From positions 19,488,867-19,552,866 of the forward strand of contig NC_092525.1 of assembly GCF_037038585.1 (NCBI RefSeq): 64,000 bases of DNA, written 5' to 3'. A model generated the notes under the pieces. That model did no database searches, was not told the origin of the DNA, and saw nothing but the letters and a program-made list of their open reading frames with translations. A program made the position numbers and the translations under genes. Position 1 is the stretch's first letter; each line of letters begins with the position of its first letter. This DNA is from Patagioenas fasciata. Taxonomy: Eukaryota > Chordata > Aves > Columbiformes > Columbidae. Positions 24,565 through 37,000 of this stretch are shown one piece after another.

Positions 24565-24745
24565 AGAAATGAGGACACATTCTGGCTCCAAAGGCAGACC
24601 TAGTCTTGCGCGGTTCCCACTGTGTCCACACTCTTGTGTCAGCGAAACATGGCTGTGCTTATTTTTAGTGGTGCAATGGGTTATGATGAAACCTCAGAGC
24701 CATCTGAAGGCTAACTGGATTGTTGCTTGGCATTTCATTCTGCAC
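24565..24745 (+). pseudogene. FREM1: Probable FREM1 CSPG exon remnant
   Basis: Starts after a strong acceptor and ends at GTCAGT. The frame has no stop. THSGSKG parallels recalled KHTGGEIG, CVSE parallels VVSD, and KPQSHLKANWIVAWHFILHV parallels [20 protein letters not shown]. The spacing over about sixty residues agrees to within two. Identity is low. The following exon starts with the residues that come next in FREM1, which supports the call. Confidence 0.45.
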
Positions 24746-26825
24746 GTCAGTTGATTGGTCATTTATCACCAGTTATGAAGTGAAATTAGATAATCTTATG
24801 CCATATGGTATACAGTATTTATAGTTTAGTATGTTTTCCATATATGTGTGCTAAAGCCTGCTTCAGAGATTTGTTATGGTCCTTGTGTTTACAGGATTTG
24901 GGTCTTGAGTGAAAGAAGAAATTGACAGTTGCTAACGTTTAATTTAAACTGATACATTGGAGGCCACATGGGTGATCCCTAATTAAAGTCAATTTACACT
25001 TTGTGTCCTTTGCCAGGGAGGCTGTCAGCCGTCACCAAGACCAGACCTCATGTCCACCCAGCTCTGCTACCTCTGGTAGTGATGGGGAGGGGGGTGGCCC
25101 CAGGGGACAAGAGGAGGAGCCCATGGGAGACTGGGGATGCTCAGCCTCCACTACAGCTCCCCTCTCAAATGCCACAAGCACATGGTGTCTCCTCGAGGCT
25201 TAACGCTGAAACATCTCTCCAAGGATTGTTGCCAGGGTTAGGTTTAACTGCAGATCTCTTGCTTTCCATCAAAATGCTCCATTTGCCTTGAAATCTTGAT
25301 AAATAAGGTACTACAGGATTAATTATGTGGGACATTAGTCACTGAGTATGTGTCATTGTTTTCTCAAAACAAGTCTGAACGAATACCACAGAAGGGTCTT
25401 AGAGATCTGAATTCAGAGCTGACTCAAATGTGGTAATATACGAGTGTGTTCTCAACCCCAAATATTGGTTGGCTAGTAGAGGTGCCTGCACTGGGGAACT
25501 TAGTTCTATGATGTGAATACCCTTCATGCAATTTCTTGACTGCTTGTCATGTGTAATTCAGCTCCAGAAAATGCAGTATCAAAGCTGTGCTGAGCTTTGG
25601 AGCATGTGTTAGTTTGCTTGAGACCCACGTCCCACCCCTCATCTCTGTCTCTGCTGCAATGCCGTGGGCACACAAAGGTGTGCGGGAGGACACAACAGAA
25701 ACTGGCTGAAGCTGGACCAGCAATTTTTTAAAAGCAGTAAATAATAAGAAACAACAAACCCTGAGAGAGGAGAAGGAATATTCAGTTGCCCTATAAGAAC
25801 CCAGTGAGCACTTGAACAAAGAGGAGTTAATAAATGTTGCAGTCAGGTTTTTTGGATAGAATTCTTGCAGAATATGATTTCATAATCCACTGTCTCTAGT
25901 GAACAACAAGACCTCTGTAAACACTCAATATTCAAATAGAAAATTGTTTCTTGTAGGCTTCCATGGCACAAAATAAAAGCTCTGTAAATCTGGGCCTCCA
26001 TATGTGGTTCTCAGCTGGTGTAAGTCCCTGAATGAATTACATGTGAACAGAGAAATTAATGCTACACACATGGTGGCTAAACTTGAAAGCAAAAATTGCA
26101 ACTGAGAATATACTGCAGCGGATTGTGAAATATTTGAAGATAAATGGAAGCTTGAGTCCTTGTTGATATAATGCCTCATTGATGCTTTTCAAGGGATACA
26201 CAAGTATCACAGTGAGATAGTACAATATGGAAATCACATTTGGGAGGGTGCGAGGACTCGCCCTTTAAAACCAAACACTGAATTTAAGCAGAATGCAGGC
26301 TAGAAAGGTAAATACGTAATATTGAGACTCTACCATAAGTTAGAACAAAAAATAATTGGAGAAAATACTTTTAAAAAAATCCACCTACTTACTGTTGCAG
26401 TAAATATGTATCCTGTCTAAGTTTTTAAATGATTGTGCTCTAAAGCTGCTTTCGTTAATCAGGCAGCACTGATGATGGATTACCCAAGAGTTTTGGTACT
26501 TTTGAAACAGTTGTGATCTTTTTGTTGTTTTTTTCGCCCTTCTCCTCTCAGCAGAGGAGGGAAGAATGCGCACGTTACAGTGAATTCTAAATGAGGGCTG
26601 TGCCTCCCCTGTTTGCAAAAAGCCAAGCAAAGCAGTAAAAATAATAAATAAAACAAATGAAACCCTCTTTAATCCATTCATGAGCTTGAGTGTTTCAAGT
26701 AGGTCATAATATTAAGACAAAGAATTGTGAAAGAGGTGGATCAGAGGAAAAGGCTATTGCTGAAACAGTGTCAGCCTATTTAATTGAATTACGTATTTGT
26801 CAGCACTGTATTTTCCTGTGTCCAG
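24746..26825. other. Intron, FREM1-like locus
   Basis: Overlapping 66- and 96-codon frames near 25001-25291 and several minus-strand frames at 25547-26681 look like chance. No repeat family was recognised. It ends in TGTATTTTCCTGTGTCCAG. Confidence 0.45.
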
Positions 26826-26984
26826 GATTCTTACTGTTGATTCAAGGCTTAAAGCCTAAATGGAGAGGGCAACAACTGCTGTGTATTTTGATCCCAAACA
26901 AGCTGTGTCCTTTGAAATGCCAGTGCTCGGCGTTTGGAAGAATGCTGGAGAACTTTGACGCAACAGAGGGCACCAGCAAAAGAG
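26826..26984 (+). pseudogene. FREM1: FREM1 CSPG exon remnant with stop and frameshift
   Basis: Good acceptor and donor (AAAAGAG then GTAATG). The first frame reads TVDSR (recalled PVDNQ), meets TAA at 26857-26859, and continues FDPKQAVSFEMPVL (human TDPDTAADDLEFVL) with about eight residues missing before it. The match then changes frame to FGRMLENFDATEGTSKR (human FGYLENILPSVGFEKSN). The DP pair and the FG..LEN motif are typical of CSPG repeats. Confidence 0.65.
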
Positions 26985-27689
26985 GTAATGAAAATGTTAC
27001 CCCATGGATTTGACCTTGCTGCAGCACACTGAGGGAACTTAACTTAGAATTTTTAAGCCTGATGTTACTTCTGTAACAGTTTACTTGTATTTATCACAGG
27101 GACAACTGGGACTAGGGTAGCGGACTTAGAATGGGGCAAGGAGCCAGGAACTCTTAACTCACTCTTTGAATTGATTTGGCAGGGTTTTAATATATAAAAT
27201 CTACAGTTTAGTCATGGGTAATTGCAAATGTTTATGGCTTTATGATCAAAATTTAAACTATTTTCTGTGTTGATTTGTTGCACAAAACAAGCAGTCGTTT
27301 CCCTTCCCTCGAAGGATGTCTTACACCTCATAGTGCACAGCAGGGCTGAAGGGACTTGCTGGGACTTGGACAAGAGCAGTTCAGGCTGGTGCAGGAGATG
27401 AGTAAAACTTACAAGCTTTAGGCCAGAGTATCTGCTTCGTTTATCTAGAGAGAGCTTCCCACTCTGGCATGTCCCTCTGTCCCAGCCACTCAGCAGCTAC
27501 TACTATATACATAGGAACAAACAGAAAATCAGCTGGTTGTTTGTTTTTTTTCCCCTCTTCCGTACCCATACTGGTTTTGTTTACAGGATGATTTTTAGGA
27601 CAAATGGTCCATGATTATAAAGAGTATTGTCCATCCATTATCCAGTTCTTGGAGTCCTCTTTGCCAAAATTTGGGAAGCATGTTCCCAT
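26985..27689. other. Intron, FREM1-like locus
   Basis: No exon-like block, RNA gene or repeat family was recognised; T-rich run near 27545. Confidence 0.45.
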
Positions 27690-27816
27690 TGGTGTGTCAA
27701 ATGGGAGCTGTGACATAACTGGAGTAAACATGTTGGCGTGGCGCCCTGCCTTCGATAGGGATGACACCAGAAAAAGGACGCTTGAAATTGGTCCCTCTGT
27801 GCAACTGTCCATATAA
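27690..27816 (+). pseudogene. FREM1: Tentative FREM1 exon remnant
   Basis: The open frame here contains IGVSNGSCDITGVN and, after a gap, DDTRKRTLEIGPSVQLSI. These recall FREM1 IGISIDSFQWKDMN and TDGKHHSLEIPFSIIINP, in order, with about sixteen residues missing between. Splice sites are not convincing. Listed because it falls between two better matched exons. Confidence 0.35.
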
Positions 27817-28614
27817 TAAAACCCTTGAATTATTTTTTTTAAATTCAACCAAATACTCTGTGAATCTTAGTGATATTGCCCCAGATTTTTAATCATCTTT
27901 CATTTATACCAAGTGTATATAGGTACCTAGGTACCTTCTTTTCCATTGCATTGTACTCCAAATGCCCATGAAATTCTATTTTTTTTCAGAAGCTGGAACA
28001 GTTTTTCCCTGATTAGTACATGAGTGACACAGATTAATTCTATTTCTGTTTACACTGATGCCAATGCCATAAAATAAGTTGACTTTGGTGTTGTGGGATA
28101 TTGCTCTAAGTATTCTGAATGCTGAGTGCAGAATCTGGGTATTTTAGACTAAGTTACACTTCAGTTGTGCATGAAGGATCATGAAAAATGTGAGCGGGGC
28201 GTCATGTTCCTCGAAACACACCGTACCGTGAATTGGGCCAAATAAGGCCCATTTTTATCTGCCAAAATTGGTGAGTATGGGATTCAATAGAAGCAGGGTG
28301 CATTGGATTCCTTTTTTAAGCTTTCATTTTGGGATTGGACGTTTTACTTGAAGGAATGCCGTAGTGAAATACAAGTTAGCAGGCTCAACAGAGCAGTGAT
28401 GTAGAGAAATTCTGTTTCATGTCCATGCGGGGGTCTAACTACCTTAACTGATAGATCTTAAAAAGCTCCAGTGTTCCAAAGTACACTTGTCCTTGCTAAC
28501 AAGCCCACCCATCTCTCTGCTGCTCATATCAACTTTCTTCAATGGATTTTCCTGTTGCTAAAAGAATTGTCTTCATTTTCCCTGAAGTTCAAGGTGAGAT
28601 GTTGTTTCTTCCAG
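27817..28614. other. Intron, FREM1-like locus
   Basis: Contains a 16-base perfect palindrome, AGGTACCTAGGTACCT, at 27921-27936. Otherwise nothing recognised. It ends in GATGTTGTTTCTTCCAG. Confidence 0.45.
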
Positions 28615-28850
28615 CTGGCTGTTGTTCTCCCAAGCTGTGTCGAGGCACAGCTTTCCCTCCTGCTGAACATGCAATTTTAGCAGCGTTAATTGTAGTCAAT
28701 TTTTTAATAAGTGCTAGAATAGATTCCATAAATAGGAATGTTGTGACCCAGGGAAGGGATTTGGTGGAAGAATCTGCCTCTACAGTTTATGTCAAGCCAG
28801 ATCCACAAAAGCTATACAGCAGAACTCCTCTGGAGTTTTATCCTGACCAT
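28615..28850 (+). pseudogene. FREM1: FREM1 CSPG exon remnant
   Basis: After a good acceptor the first frame reads AVVLPSCVEAQLSLLLN (recalled FVVQNITVCEGQMKELDS). A second frame gives LISARIDSINRNVVTQ (human IISAVDLDIPQ then SITQ), then GRDLVEE, and KPDPQKLYS followed by TPLEF (human QPANPHQKHAP, then SMELL). The frame change lies between about 28640 and 28690. The donor is not obvious. The next exon in the locus continues the protein at the expected residue. Confidence 0.5.
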
Positions 28851-31149
28851 GTACAGAGTGGATTAATTTTGTAATTCCAGTTCCATGGAGAGTAGGACCA
28901 CAAATTCAGCTCACAGGGCTGCTTTGGTCCATCTAAAAAGTCTCTATGATCCTGGTACCTCTGCACTTGAGTCTTTGATCTCCCAACAAGTTGTAGGAAG
29001 AGAATTGCCACCACCTCGGTTCACAGAGAAAGAGGTGGGATGCAAAGAGGTGCAAGACTTTTGTGAGCAGGCTCCAGGATGATATGTTGAAATCCAGATT
29101 TCAGAGCACTGGGCTGATCACTAGCTTATCCTTCTGCAATAGAGCAAATGAGCTCCCTGGCGACAGAGGAGAATTTGAAGGAGTTTTTGTGAAGTCAGAC
29201 TGAAAATCTTTTGCCACTAAAGGTTTTGTTTGACATCTTGCCTAATTATTTTATAAAGCTTTTAGCTTAAATATTATTTTAAATAACACCTGAAATACTT
29301 TATTTTAAACACTTTTAAAAAAAATTACTACTGTTTCACACTACTGTTTTTCAGGTTTTGGAGGATTTGTATTTATTTTGATTGAAGCACCTTTGATTTT
29401 GGTGTGGGTGGGGTTTTTTTTGTGTATCAAGCAGTTCAGATGCATTTTAAACAGTTTCTGCTCATGTCTGTGCTTTGGTTCTGATGTGTGCAAAGAGCAT
29501 GGATGCTCTGAACCCACGACATGTTAAAAGGATGAATATTAACTTTTTTTTTTTCAAAATGACTCTTTAATTGAAAAATTAAATATTTAATAAGCTATTT
29601 CTATCCAAAAGGGAGGAATAAAGAAAAAAAACCACCCTATGTCTCATTTCCACGCAAAACTCAGGCTGGAGTCTGGTATGTGGTCAGTGATGAGCTGGCA
29701 GCAGTTGGTGTTACCGCAGCCCGCACACAGGACACCCTGGAGTGCTGGTCTGTACCCCAGCTCTGCTTCCAGCCCTCTGAGGCTTTCCTGCACCCCTTAA
29801 CATAGATCCTGTGTCCAATATTTCAATGGGAAAACACCTTTGACTGTGGTTCTTTATACCACTTACTAGTCCCTCATGTATTTGGGTAGAAATTGGTTGT
29901 ACTCACATAAAACCTACACTCAAAACAAATGACATTTGTATTTGAGCAAGGCCCTCTTGATAATGAAGGGCAGCAGTGCTGTTCAGATCCTCGGTTTGTG
30001 TTTCTCTCTCTGTTCAGGAGACTAAACTAATTTATTTATGAAATCAAAGCAAGCCACCAAATTAGCCATATAACTAGCTAGCTGCGTTGCATAGATTTAC
30101 TTGTTTGCTGTCTTGTGACATCCAAGTGAACAAACTATATGTCAATGAAAGCGTTGGCGCTCTATCGTATATTATAGACTAGTTTGAAGTGCAGAAAAAA
30201 GAGATCTTGCAATGGGGCTACGAGCAGTAATGTGTGTTTTTTTTTTTCCAGTGAGCATATGCTGCGAGTGGGAAAGGACTGTATAATGTAAACGGAGGTT
30301 TCATTAGCGATGATATGTGGCAGTCCCTGGGTGAAAGAAGAGAAAGCAAATCTGGGAGCACCTGTAGACTTTGCAGGCTTGTGCCTGTGAGGAAGGCACA
30401 TGTGGGGATGTACTGAGGGTAAGGATGGGATCTGCTTTTCCCCCTTAGCCTCCCCTCAGGCCTCCCTGTAAACAGTGTGTTTGCCAGGCTCAGGCAGTTG
30501 AGCACGAAGAGCCCTTCTCTGTGCATCTGGCCTCCAGAAACCAGTTCTCATAAACAATAGGCAAACACTCGCTTCCACTGGAAGTTTTAATATTTCCATC
30601 AGAAAGGCAGAGGGTCTGCTGGGAAATACTTTTGACCAAATATCTCTCACATACCCATCATTCTGGTTTTAAAGGTTCTTGTTTAAGTTTTCTAGAAATC
30701 TTGATGATTGACTTCGCTGTGTTTCTTCTCCCCTGACTATTTGCTTGCAGCAGGTAGAAGAAGGTGGGTGCCCTACATGTTACAGGACTGACCATGCCGA
30801 ATGCTGAAGACCTTGCTGTCCCCGTAGGCTCACTGAGCATCTCCATCATTACCCTCCCTTCGGCTCGTGGGCTGATATTAAATGGACCTAGTGGCAGAGA
30901 TGCTGGTGGCAGGAGCTGCTGAGCTCAGCAGTGCTACAGCAGGACACACAGAATTCACAGATTTTCCCCGACTGAACTCGAGTAAGGTCTGAGTAATGGC
31001 ACTTTGCCTTTCCTCTGCTGCCTTTTATTTTTTAGCCGCTTTTTGCCTGTGTCAGGGCTTGGGGATGATGTAGGGTGGTGTAGGAGGGCAGTGGGCTCCC
31101 TGGTGCGGGGTGCTGGCACCCCATAACCAGCTTTGGGCTCGTTCCAGCC

Positions 31150-31290
31150 TGGCTGGGCTGTGCACGGGAGGTTGGGTTGGTGCTGCGGGGAGCGGGCGGG
31201 GGGACGCGCGGGCTGCGGTGGCCTCTGCCGGGAGCTGCCGCTCACTGCAGCTGCCCCGGGCCCGGCTCTGCCGAACAGGATTTACCTCCA
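31150..31290. other. Small GC- and CpG-rich patch
   Basis: A run of clustered CpG in otherwise AT-rich intron, including GGGACGCGCGGGCTGCGG and CCCCGGGCCCGGC. Long plus- and minus-strand frames across it are a side effect of the low stop density. It might be a small CpG island or orphan promoter; no TATA box or start is identifiable. Confidence 0.5.
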
Positions 31291-31449
31291 GGAGGGAAAA
31301 GGTGAGGCCAGGGCAGCGTCTTGAACCGTTGGCTTGTGCACAAATCTCTGAGCAAAACCTTCCTTTCCCAGATGCCTTTGCTTTTTGCTTAATTTCACCC
31401 CATGCAGACGTCACAGGAGCTGGGGAAGAGGAGACTGCGAGGGAATTTT

Positions 31450-31785
31450 GTCAATGCATAGAAAGTATCTTAAAGAGTGGGTGTCAAGAGGATGGGACCA
31501 GACTCTTTTCAGTGATGCCCAATGACAGGAAAATGGGCAACAGGTACAGACTGTAACATGGTATGTTTATCTGAATATGAGGAGAAACTGTTTCACTTTG
31601 TTGGTGCCAGAGCACTGGAACAGGCTGCCCAGAGAGGTTGTGGGTTCTCCTTCTCTGGAGACATTCAGAACCCACCTGGGTATGATCCTGTGCAGTGTGC
31701 TCTAGAGGAACCTGTTTTAGCAGGTGGGTCAGACTTGGTGATCCCCAGAGGTCCCTTCAGCCCCAGCCATTCTGTGATTTTGTGA
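31450..31785 (+). mobile_element. CR1 LINE, 5'-truncated copy
   Basis: Contains the CR1 ORF2 tail (SGCQEDGTRLFSVMPNDR) and the typical 3' stretch GGAACAGGCTGCCCAGAGAG, then the end AGAGGTCCCTTCAG...TTCTGTGATTTTGTGA. It points right. It is more diverged than the copy at 62.8 kb and lacks about thirty bases in the middle. Confidence 0.9.
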
Positions 31786-34092
31786 GCTGCTTGCCGGAGA
31801 GCCCTGCACTGTCGCTGCCCTCACACCCCAGCCCAGCTGACGCAGGCAGCCACCCAAAGGCATCTGCCAGCACAACTGCCTGCAGATTCCACTGAGGAAC
31901 CAGATGCAGCAGGGAAGGGGAAAAGAAAAAAAATCCCTTCCACAGCTTGGCATCTGTGTGGCACACGTGCCAAGCGGTGCGGGAGTAGGGGGAGAGGAAG
32001 CGGCTGCGGGCTGGGGGCTATTTGGCACCCCCACAGCCAACAAATGTTTTGGGTTTGAGTTTAGAAACAAGCGATGTGCGATAGTGTAAAGTATATGTTT
32101 TTGGAAATTTGAAAAACCCATGTGGAAATTAAAAACCACACCAACTGGTTGATTGTGCTGGCTGAGTTCAGCGAAGTTGAAATCCTCCTTGTAAAGGGGG
32201 GGCCTTTCTGTGTACAGGCTCTGAGGGGTGCAGTTGCGAGGAGGACCCCCCACCCCTTTCCTATTTCAGGAGGTGTTGAAGGTGTCCTGGGACTGTTCAG
32301 CACCGACAGTGGGCTCGTACAGTAACAACCCACTTGACTGTTTAAAGTTCAAGCCTGTACAAGCTGCTTGCAGCAAGGCGTGAAGCAGGTGTGAGAAGCC
32401 TCTGTAAAGTTTGCTGTCAATTATTGCCGTTTCCTCTTCCCAATGAAGACTTAAAAGCTGAATGGATCTTTTCAGTTATGTAAATGCACGTTTCTATAAA
32501 TAAGTATTTTGCAGCAGACACTTGGACAAAATGCCTGTGGGGGCCGGTGTGTCTCAAATTTGAGTGGAAAATGTTTGCACCGAGACCAGGAAAACTAATC
32601 TGTTGCTCTTGGTTTCTGAAGACCCAGAGGTTTATTCAGCTTTTGAACGGTGAGCTAAAACTTCTTTGCAGGCTTGGCTGGATGCGAACTTTTTCTCTTC
32701 ACTGGAAAGGCTGCGCGGTGGGGAATAGCAACACAATGAGTGAGACTGGGAGGACTAGGCTTAAGCTTCTCTCCCAAACTGTTTGGTGTCTGGTGACTTC
32801 AGTAGATGACGATGCCTGCTGCTGGCAACATGCTTTTTGGAAGGGAAATCTGAGGGAAACTGTGGGGCATGCTGCCTTTACATGGCATCTTAAAAATCTT
32901 TGGAGAACAAGGAAGTGATAAAGGTTTTGTTTCTTTATCTTGTTAGTTGCTCAGGTGACTTTGAGTGGATTAAGGTAATTATTTCTACAAATGGCTTTTC
33001 TTTAATGCAGTCTGTGCAATTAAAAAACTTTTTTTTTTTCCCCTAAGTGTATTCAAATACCTGACTTTTAGCAAACTTTGGATGTATTTACCTGCATGTA
33101 CTCAAACTGATTACTATCCCAGCACCAGTTATGCCTGTTCTGAGCTTGACCCATTATTTCCTTATTACCTTGCCACAAAATGGGCTGAAGAGCTGTGTAA
33201 GGATAGAAGCTACACCAGGTCGCCAGGAGCATTGTTTCAAATCTTCCTGCGGTCACTGACTTTCTAGGTTACTTGTTAAACTTGGCTTGTGCTTGCCCGT
33301 GTTTTCCTACTGCATCAGTGGTTTGGCAAGCTGGGACCACCAACTGGGTGCCTTGGTGACATGGGCTGTGTTTGTGCCCAGGGAGCACAACATGTAGGGA
33401 GAGCTCTGGCCCTGCAAAACAGACATGGTGAAGAACACATCGTGAATGAATCTCTCATAAGTGCCCCCAAAATGTATTGGGAGAATTTGGTGGTATCTCG
33501 CTGGCGGTGGATGCCTCTGACAGGGATGGCTTCAAGGCGTGCAGAGCTTGGCTCGCTTTCTGCTCCGTAAGTTAACCAGGGAATGACTTCCAGAGTCCCG
33601 CTGTGCTGCTTCTGCTCTTCCATTTGCAGGAATGGCAGTAAGAATAAAGCATCCACTGAGGGCTGCTAAACACAGACTTAACCCCTTGGGAGGGGTCTGA
33701 GCTACAAGTCACAGCAAGGTGGGAAACCACAGAAGAGAAAAATGAAAATCCTCTCCCTAGGAAAGTGTGGCTGTGGGAGGGTGTGGTGATGAGGGGACAT
33801 TAGCAGCACCCAGTTTTGGTGCTGGCACTGGGCTGTGACTTGCATGGATTTGCACAGGAACTCATGGGGCAGGTCTGAGTGTGGGTGTCACAGCGGCGAC
33901 CAGGATTTCTTTCTGTGAAACCAGGATAGGCTTTCTGGGCCACCAAATCTGCAGGGTTTTAAGATCATAACCGTTGTCTTAAATTTCAGAGAGTTGAGGT
34001 ACTCTTTTATTTTTGGAAATAATAAAATCACTATGTTCTAAGTTTTCAAAGAATACAGGGCTTTCATTTTAATTTCCCCTTCTTTCTTGTAG

Positions 34093-34237
34093 GACTGATG
34101 CTGCTGTACATGCATGATGACACAGAAAGCCTAGAGGATAGTTTTACTGTGCAGCTGACAGATGGCAAGCGCACAGTCCAAGGGACACTTTACATCTACA
34201 TCATGCCAGTCAACGATGAAATCCCTCATCTTTCCAG
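34093..34237 (+). pseudogene. FREM1: FREM1 CSPG-repeat exon, open reading frame intact
   Basis: 145 bases between CTTTCTTGTAG and a GTTAGC donor. It is open throughout, with two bases at the start and two at the end completing split codons. It reads LLYMHDDTESLEDSFTVQLT, DGKRTVQG and IMPVNDEIPHLS, against recalled FREM1 [28 protein letters not shown] and VIPVNDEKPMLS. More than half the residues agree. YMHDD and PVNDE are CSPG-repeat signatures. It is the best conserved exon in the window with the one at 46753, although exons on both sides are broken. If the gene were functional in part, this exon would be in that part. Confidence 0.9.
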
Positions 34238-36707
34238 GTTAGCTATCTTAAGTGACATTCAGTGCATAAAGACTTACAAAGAAAAATAGAGAAATGCATC
34301 TATGCACCAGCATCTCCAAACCTGCCCATACTACAGAGATCTTGCTTCCATTGCATGTGTTGTCCCTGAAAGCTGGTTCATCGCAGAGCTGTACATGCTG
34401 CTGCCTGGTGCAGGCCCATGACAAGCCGCACAATACTGTCCAGCAGAAACCATTCATGCAGAAAGAGCTGGTTTGTGGTCTCCAGGCAGAGGCTTGTTTG
34501 TATTTAAGTTAGTGGCAAAATTCTGGTTTTCTTCAACTAGGCCAGAGTTGTGCCTTTTTCACACTCTACTATTCTCTCCCATTTCCTTTATTCCCTTCTG
34601 TATGTTTTCTCCATTCCCTTTAATCTATTTTTAACGGTGAATCTTGTTGGGAAGAAGATGGTGTGGGTTTTTTTAATATCTAAGGTCCAAAGCCAGTTGA
34701 AGGCAGTGTTAATTTTCACGTTCCTTTCAGGAGAACCAGAGCACAACTTCTGGGAATAAGGCTTCAAACAAAGAAGGGGGAGCTACATGGAGAGTAATAT
34801 TAATTAATTGTCTCCGTGAGTGGTAAAGTCCTTTTGACATCCTTTCATCATATAACAGTCTGTCATAAGGTTTTTGAATGGCATGGCAAGTCTAAACCCT
34901 GTCGTGAGTATGTGGATATGAGCTTTTGTTTATTGGTTTGAGGAACACAGGAAGAAACGTGGTCTGGTGGCATGTTATGAGACTGGGATGTAGGAGATGT
35001 GTTTTCACTCACTTCATGACCGTAACACGTGTTTTGGCTTAATTAGGGTTTCTACTCTTAAGAATTCACAAGTTGAAAGAAAAATAAATCCTGTGGAGTT
35101 GCTGAATCCCTCTAGAAATGCCAGATCCAGTCTAAAAAAGGAAGAGTAAAATATTGATTTTCCTTCTTGCCTTTTGTAGACCCTTTAAAAGATCTCTGAG
35201 GGGCACAGGGGAAAAACCATCAGTAAGGCTAATACATCAGTGCCCTCTCTGCATGGTGATGGTAATAGCAATTTCTTGACTCACTAAAATAGTTTGCAGA
35301 GCTAAAAATAATTTCTGTTCTCCTCCCACTGGAACTATTAGGACTTGAAAATTTAAACTTTTGTTTCAGAGAGAAGGAAATCAAAACCAAACTTGTATAC
35401 AGGTCTGGCTTTTCCCACTGGCAGGATTTGAATCCTCATTTTCAGGGCACGAGAAACCTGTTTTATCACAAAATACCTGGTGAACTTTTAGTTGTGAGGA
35501 TAAGTACGAGCTTTCTTTTTGAGGCATAAGTCAGTGCACATATGAAATCCCCCATTGCTCTGCCTGGCTGCCTGAGGCCACTTTGTTGGGGTCCTTTTTG
35601 CAGGGGAAAGCAGAAAAATCCAGTGTGGTTGCGTCTCTCCAGAGGGGAGCAGCAGCCCGCGGTGTGTGCGGAGAGGCATCGACTCCTGCAATGGATTTGG
35701 CTCCATTCCCAGAGCATCACATGTGTATTTTGAAAAATTTAATCGAAGTGGTAAACAAGGAGAAATTATAAAATGGACACATGTCCCTGCTACCTACCAG
35801 CATTTCCTTAGGGGCTGGTGGGTCTGTAGGTGTTGAGCCCCTTTGCTGAAATGCTTGCAGCCTCCCCTGTGCTCTCCAGCTAGGTCCTCTCCTTGCAAGA
35901 GCTGGGTCTGCTGCTGTGTCGTCTTCTTCATCCTACTCTTCTCTGCCTGTTCCCTTGGTTTGCTTTTCTTATGTTTTCTTTCCTTCCCCTGTTTCTTGTA
36001 ATTTCCCTCTCATGGTCTACCCCAGGACTGTTTCTTGCTGCTATTTCTGTTCTCATGCATGTGAAATGGCTTTGCTGGATCCGCATGTTTGCTCCTTCCT
36101 AGTGTGAGCAACCCCACGGAGATGCCCCTTATTTAATCTTTTAATTTCCATGTTATTTTCTAGTCCGTTGGAGGTGAGCTTCACATCTCAAATCTTGTTT
36201 ATGCGTTCCCAGTCCATGAAGCAAATTTGAGCCCTTTTGTAAGGGAAGGAAATGTGCCAGTATTACCATTTTCCACCAAGCCATGGAGCTGGGAGTGTGC
36301 TCTTCTTCTGCACAGAGTCATGAATCTGACTCTCAGTTTCATCAAAACCCATGAGGCTGAAGGACAATTTAAGAAAAAAATCATATGCACGTATGTGGCA
36401 AAGCTTTCTGTCCCAGTCCTGTGGGAGCAGATTTGTTGAAATGTTTTTAAAAAATTCTATCTGCTTGATGCTAAGAGGAGCCTGTTCATGCTTAATAAAT
36501 TGGAGAAATTGCTCAAAAATACTTCATCCATATGAAAGCGCGAGCCCTGTACGGCTGCCAAGAGAAGTGAGACCTGTGGTGTCATGCCGAGTAAGTGATG
36601 GTCACATGAATTAGAAAAGCTTAGGTACAGATCCCTTGCTACCACAGTTTTCCCCAAGATGTGAAAATATAACATGGAAAATACTAAGCAGCATTCAGTC
36701 TTTCCAG
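34238..36707. other. Intron, FREM1-like locus
   Basis: Short open frames on both strands (for example 34294-34512, 34550-34759, 35542-35733) show no domain. No repeat was recognised. It ends in CAGTCTTTCCAG. Confidence 0.45.
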
Positions 36708-37000
36708 CCAGATCTGCCTCTTTTGGACGCGATCACGGGCCACGTACCAAGCGGTGTAAGAGAGACCAAAATAATGTCTTCAAACAATCTGAGCTCCTGC
36801 TTCTACCACTTAAAAAGAAACTAGGAGCCTCGGGAGAAGCTGCACCCGCTGCCGTGTGCTGGGTGCTGTACCGAAACCTTAGTCCCATTCCTGCTGCAGG
36901 TTGTGCAGAAAAGCCAATGGTCTTTCTTGCAGCACTTGCATATATTTTAATTATCCTCACCCATTATTGCTGTTCTTAGCTAAGTTTTGCCCAGCCTCTC
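36708..37000 (+). pseudogene. FREM1: FREM1 CSPG exon remnant with TAG and frameshift
   Basis: The first frame reads VRETKIMSSNNLSS (recalled MGETRIISSAILSA), reaches TAG at 36822-36824, and then gives EPREKL (human SPREKI). The match next moves to a second frame: WVLYRNLSP, CAEKPMVFLAALAYI (human WVPLSP, CTQEEVDLNLLRYT). A further THYCCS-stop-LSFA stretch fits THTGAMD...DSFT loosely. The exact PREK match eleven residues after the RETKI block makes chance unlikely. The right end is vague. Confidence 0.65.

Larger units (their letters stand above)
28851..34092. other. Intron with CR1 copy and GC-rich patch
   Basis: Holds the CR1 at 31450-31785 and the CpG-rich stretch at 31150-31290. Open frames of up to 174 codons around 31110-32253 lie in these GC-rich and CR1 parts and have no domain signal. 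It ends in CCCCTTCTTTCTTGTAG. Confidence 0.5.

Noticed and set aside
31110-32253. Open frames of 120-174 codons on both strands
   Set aside because: They fall in the CpG-rich patch and CR1 copy where stop codons are scarce; no domain signal.
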